NCBI GenBank assembly: GCA_001986395.2
Contig: MQVO02000024.1
Location: 124,001 to 188,000, forward strand
DNA length: 64,000 nt
Direction: 5' to 3'
Origin: Irpex lacteus
Lineage: Eukaryota > Basidiomycota > Agaricomycetes > Polyporales > Irpicaceae
In this document: positions 60,201 through 64,000 of the stretch, piece after piece
Layout of the letters: every line of letters begins with the position of its first letter
Position numbering within the stretch: position 1 is the stretch's first letter
Notes under the pieces: generated by a model
What the model was told of the DNA's origin: nothing
What the model saw: only the letters and a program-made list of their open reading frames with translations
The model's database searches: none
Translations under genes and position numbers: made by a program

Positions 60201-60638
60201 GGATCCATAAAGGGCAGGGTCAAACGACAGAGGGAACAGGCTAGGACAGTGCGATAATGGAAGAGAGTCGAGCGGGCGGTCCAAGATGTTGGCAGCAATG
60301 GAGGGAGAGAGGGAGAAGTCGTTCGGGCTACTGATACATGGATGCCGAGAGGGGGTGGGTTGGGTGGCGAGAGTTGATATCGTTGTTGCATATTCGGAGT
60401 GGTAAAGTTCGCGTTGACGGCCAGCTGAGTCTCAGCCACTCCGCGTCCGTCCGTCCGTCCGCCTATCTCTCACCATCCCATCCCATCCTCGGTTCCTGGC
60501 CTATCTTTCCTGGGAGGCAGAACAAGACAGGCCAACAACACTCGAGCTGTCAACAAGAAGGCACTGCGTCACTCCCAGACGGCCAGGCGAACAGCATCGT
60601 CTGATGGGATGGTGCGTCTCCATTTCGGCGTGTGGGCC
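51243..60638. other. gene-poor stretch of 9.4 kb
   Basis: No gene can be supported with confidence. Weak candidates: a plus-strand frame at 53914-54144; a minus-strand frame at 57823-58191 that lacks an ATG; and a minus-strand frame at 58628-58903 whose end has a hydrophobic segment (QQFVVLFIAIVIVEW), like a small membrane protein. A direct repeat (GAAGATAGTCGTACGG) occurs at 52039 and 52139. An AT-rich palindromic patch lies at 54537-54565. The purine-rich part from 59700 to 60600 probably belongs to the 3' end of the TEA-domain gene. The rest looks like decayed or non-coding DNA. Confidence 0.4.
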
Positions 60639-62504
60639 TCAGTATCCCTGTGAGAGTCGGCCGAGAAAGGTGGTTAGCATAAGTTGAGCCGAGTAGCATG
60701 ATCGAGGTTCGGTTACTCACGACGCTGACGCTGTAGGGGTTCGCGGGACTGTGCACGCCGCCACTTGCGTACCCCACGTTGGACATGCCACTGACGTCGA
60801 ATGCAGTCGAGTAGGCACTGGCTGCTGCTGCTGCGACGTCACCGAAGGAGGTACCGCAGAGCACGTCGGGAGGGGGCAAGACCGTCGGCTGAGCTTGCAC
60901 GGTACCAAACGAGAGATCGAGCGGGCTTGTCGGCAAAGAGCTGGCGTAGCCTTCTTCTCCGTCACGGATAAGCCCAGGGGCAGGTGAGATCTCGTACGTC
61001 GCCGGTCGTAGGCGACGAGGCTGCTCGTGTATGCGGCTAGTTTGTGGGTAGCCGTTGTATGCGCCCCTCTGTGTCGGAGGCGAGTGAGGGGGTGGCGTAG
61101 AGAGTGTGGCGCTGTTAAAGTTGTCGAGCATGCTCAGGTCATCGAGATCTGCGTTGACCTCCGGCTATATGCGCGATATTGTTAGTGTTAAGAACGTCGA
61201 GAAGAGTCAAGTGGATGTTGACGTACGCTGGAAGCACTGGAGTAGCTGTAACCGTCGGCAGACGACATGGGCGACTGCGGAGGCGAGTTGCTGTTCCCAT
61301 TGATGAATTGATATACGACAGAAAAGAGGATTTCCGGAGTGGCGTCTTGCGACGTTGATGAGCCGGGCGACGATGTGGAGGGAACTCCGGAAAGGGATGG
61401 AGAGGAAGGAGCGCGCACGATGTCCTGGATGATCGTGTAGTGGGCAATATCTGTGAGGGTGGTCGATCGCAATCATGACGAGTGTCAAGTGGAAGAAGAG
61501 GGGATCAAAATTAGCACGATCGCCAGATCCAGTGCGGGGGAAGTGTACGAACCTGTGCACTCGCAGAGCGAGGGCCAGTAGCCAGGGACAAGCTGTGTGC
61601 TGTATAGGAAGAGGTACTCGTGATCGGAGCCGTAGTGTGTGCTCATTTGGGCCTGCGTCTGTGTGAGGTCGAGCTCGGTTCTCTCTCTGAACACAGGCTG
61701 GCCGTTGCGCATGACGCGGCACACCGAGTAGGCAGAGAGAGCCTTGGCGGAGCGGAAGGTGACGGTGTTGTTGATCTGACGAAGGGGACGCGGGATGTTG
61801 TCGAGGGAGGTTGCGGAGGTGGAGGGAGCGTTGGTCCAGGGTGAGTGGGGAGGCAGGACGTAGAGGTTGACAAAGTCGCGCGGAGGCTGAGGAGCGGCAG
61901 GCACCTCTGGGGAGGGGACTGCTGTCTCTGACTTGGAGGACGGCGTGTCCTCTGGGCGGTGGGTGAGAAGTTTCAGAACTGAATGATGACAGAAAAATCA
62001 CGGTTAGCGATACTGGGTCCGGATGACGAGCGCGAGCTCGAGAAACAGAAAGACTCACTGCGCTTGCCCTCGCATGTGTCTCTGAGTTGCTGCAGACGGC
62101 TGCCGACCTGCTTGGGCGTTCTGCGGTAGCCTGTGACTTCAAAGATGTAGTCGGAGATGAACTTGTTGCGCATGGGGAATCGACCGAGTGCGCGTGCCGA
62201 TCGCGAGTCGACTGGTCTGTACCGTTCGAGGCCTGTTGCGCAAAGTGGACTTTATTGAGCAAATAATCATAAATTCGCAGTAGTAATAGTACACACCTTG
62301 GACGAGTGCCGCCTCGAGATGCGGTGGCCACACGACTTCGCCCTTGCCCTTGATCGTCTTCCAGCACTTTCTTCCAGTGACTATGGTCTGGATTGCGTCA
62401 GAGGTGTCCGAGGATACACCTGGCTGGGAGACTGAGTAGGAGATGTCGTCCACGGAGGAGACACGGACGTGGTGTGCCATGTTTGTACGCTTTGTTGGGG
62501 ACAT
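60639..62504 (-). CDS. TEA/ATTS-domain transcription factor
   Basis: TEA-domain proteins (yeast Tec1, Aspergillus AbaA, animal TEAD) bind CATTCC/T-like sites and control development and filamentation in fungi. From the ATG at 62504 the N-terminus is short, then the TEA domain (about residues 45-125) spans the first splice: GRKCWKTIKGKGEVVWPPHL, EAALVQG, LERYRPVDSRSARALGRFP, MRNKFISDYIFEVTGYRRTP, KQVGSRLQQLRDTCEGK. Downstream, a beta-rich region (FVNLYVLPPHSPWTN; INNTVTFRSAKALSAYSVCR) resembles the cofactor-binding half of the family. The rest is Ser/Pro-rich. The end is uncertain: after ...NPYSVSV the next clean splice gives GY and a stop at 60639, while an acceptor near 60429 would add about 40 residues (NANFTTPNMQQRYQLSP). 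Domain assignment is firm. Confidence 0.9.
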
Positions 62505-62611
62505 TTGTTGGATGGTGGTCGCCGTGGTCGATGGGGAGGGGCCACAGGATGCGGCGGATGGAGGAGGAGGGACCGGGCTGATGGGACACACAGCGGAGAG
62601 AGGGCTGGTTC

Positions 62612-62619
62612 ATTATATA
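62612..62619 (-). promoter_or_regulatory. TATA-like box upstream of the TEA-domain gene
   Basis: TATATAAT on the minus strand, about 110 bp upstream of the ATG at 62504. Position suits a core promoter. Confidence 0.45.
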
Positions 62620-63860
62620 GGGCTGTACGCGATGGGTATTAAGAAGCTAGGGCTGGTGCCGTCTAAGCGCTGGGGTCGAATTTCGGTTAGGGCAGAGTTC
62701 CGGGCTGGGACATCGAAAAATACCCACGAAAGTAATTCGAACACAACTGACCACAGACAGCGAATCGAGATCCCCACCCTGGGTTCGTATCTGCAGATTT
62801 CTCGCTCTGCCTCGCCCAGCTAGAATCACGCTGCACCACAAAGTCGAGCTTAACTGCCCCGAACAAATCGCAGTGTCCCCTCCATTGCAGCCGTTGCCAG
62901 CATGTGCCACTGCAAATCATCCCATCTCCCACAATCAATCGACTTTAGCACCCTCGAGAGTGGAACATGTCCTCGTCATCATCGCCCCTTCGAGTGGAAG
63001 CTTCGACTCGATGCTCGCCAATTTCACCCTCCTCTTCCTCGACCAGGGTGCTCCCATATCGGGCATGGCGGACTACCACTCGCAATTACGTCTAGCGGCC
63101 GATGACGACCAGCGCGGACGGGGGAGCACTGCACCAGGCTTCGCACAACAAACGCGTGTGGGTCGAGTATGTCTAAATTGTGCTCGTAGTCAGGGACAGT
63201 GGCAGTACACGAACTCTCTCGCGCTCTTCTCGCACCATGAAAAGAGGCGAACGAGAGCCACACGCCTCGGCTGGGCTGGGGTCGGCATTCGTCGGTAACT
63301 GCTTCGATTAAGGTCTCCTTGTCCGCTCGCTGGGGGAGACGTCCAACGTTGGCGCTTGCAGAAAGATGTCTGCTGGCAAAGCGCTGGCCCACCCAGATCG
63401 CTGTAAATCGGAGATCTCTCTCTGAACTCTTTCTTAATCGCCGAATTGCGGGCGCGGGCCGGGGGGCGCCACACGGGTCACCGACCAGATCCCATCGCAC
63501 CGACGCCGGCAGACGCCATGAGTAGTCTTCGCAGTGGCACCCTAACCCCAATGCAGTGCCCAAAATACAAGGCTGCACCGGAATGATCGCCACGACTTGC
63601 GTCCTGCCTTCCTCACCCAGCACGTCATCCTGCATGGTCTTTCTACTCTAGCAGTGCCTTCTCAGTCATCCAGTCTGCATCGCTGCGTCGGAGGACACGA
63701 ATCGACGACCCCGCTGTAGCTCGAATTGCACCACCCCATGTCACACTAGAACCAGCGAACCGCACATCCAGACGTACTTTTCATGCTCTCGTAACCAATT
63801 GCAAACTCATCCAGTTCATAAAGTTGTTCTGCGCAGAACGCCCAGAAACCCGCTCTCATC
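62620..63860. other. intergenic, no gene seen
   Basis: The minus-strand frame at 63024-63635 is open by GC-rich chance, as frames on both strands are open here and none has a domain. The stretch should hold the upstream control region of the TEA-domain gene. Confidence 0.4.
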
Positions 63861-64000
63861 ATGATGGCAATAACACAGATCACCTCCTCTCACGCTTCCG
63901 ATCCGTGAACACCTGTGAGACTTTTCTTCTTCTCTAGTGGAGAAACATCGGTCGGCGTCCATTATCCAGTGGAACGCTCTGAACAGGTATGCTGTACTCA
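63861..64000 (+). CDS. possible 5' end of a gene cut by the window edge
   Basis: An ATG ATG at 63861 opens a frame (MAITQITSSHASDP). It can be spliced over a very short intron (63905-63937, 33 nt) to a frame that ends at a GTATGC donor at 63987. The intron is shorter than any other here, and nothing is recognised, so this is only a suggestion. Confidence 0.2.

Noticed and set aside
59792..60439. Minus-strand frame of 215 residues rich in Pro, Ser and Leu
   Set aside because: Composition follows the purine-rich DNA. Only its first 40 residues might be a last exon of the TEA-domain gene; the rest looks like untranslated region.
63024..63635. Minus-strand frame of 203 residues near the right edge
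   Set aside because: Frames on both strands are open here, there is no domain, and the composition looks random.
1..64000. CRISPR arrays, operons, bacterial promoters and rRNA genes
   Set aside because: Spliceosomal introns and tRNA introns show nuclear fungal DNA; no regularly spaced short repeats or rRNA sequence were found.

Overview
The window is nuclear DNA of a filamentous basidiomycete, most probably an agaricomycete. Genes carry many introns of about 50-65 nt with GT..AG ends. Codon use is GC-leaning. The gene set is fungal (TSC10-, ECM31-, MDL1-, KRI1-, GEP4- and TEC1-type genes). TRI5-like terpene synthases and a GCM-domain transposon protein also point to Agaricomycetes. Genus and species cannot be given from sequence reading alone.

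Layout. 0.5-10.2 kb is a housekeeping block: NMN adenylyltransferase (-), a small three-exon unknown gene (+), 3-ketodihydrosphingosine reductase (-) head-to-head with an NFKBIL1-like J-type protein (+), and ketopantoate hydroxymethyltransferase (+). 10.2-19.1 kb is accessory: an unknown gene and a tandem, diverged duplication of about 2.9 kb. Each repeat unit carries a TRI5-like sesquiterpene synthase; the first copy looks complete and the second has lost its ATG. 19.1-24.6 kb holds two tRNA-Thr genes (anticodons CGT and TGT, introns of 8 and 15 nt) around a mitochondrial MDL1-type ABC half transporter and a coiled-coil unknown. 24.6-28.0 kb has no gene I can support. 28.0-32.9 kb holds a conserved-looking unknown and KRI1, followed by a broken copy of the KRI1 3' end.

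33.0-43.5 kb is a mobile element of about 10.5 kb flanked by a 10-bp direct repeat. It has CAAGTT-type subterminal motifs, a 175-bp tandem satellite and two opposed genes. One gene encodes a very large protein that appears to join a GCM zinc finger, an RNase-H-fold (MULE-like) transposase, a USP/USPL1-like isopeptidase, a PHD finger and a Tudor-like segment; the other is unrecognised. The element sits in the gap between KRI1 and a divergent AT-hook gene, so it appears to have split a shared promoter. 46.4-50.0 kb is a second, unrelated element: a complete Mutator-like transposon with 90-bp identical terminal inverted repeats and an intact SWIM-type transposase, only 126 bp upstream of GEP4 (mitochondrial PGP phosphatase). 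51.2-60.6 kb is gene-poor. 60.6-62.5 kb encodes a TEA/ATTS-domain transcription factor. The last 1.5 kb holds at most the 5' end of one more gene.

The best candidates for a little-described system are the chromatin-reader/isopeptidase transposon at 33-43.5 kb and the terpene synthase duplication. All exon limits were read by hand. Coding length is a multiple of three in the genes where I summed exons: NMNAT, TSC10, NFKBIL1-like, PanB, TRI5-like copy 1, MULE transposase and GEP4.
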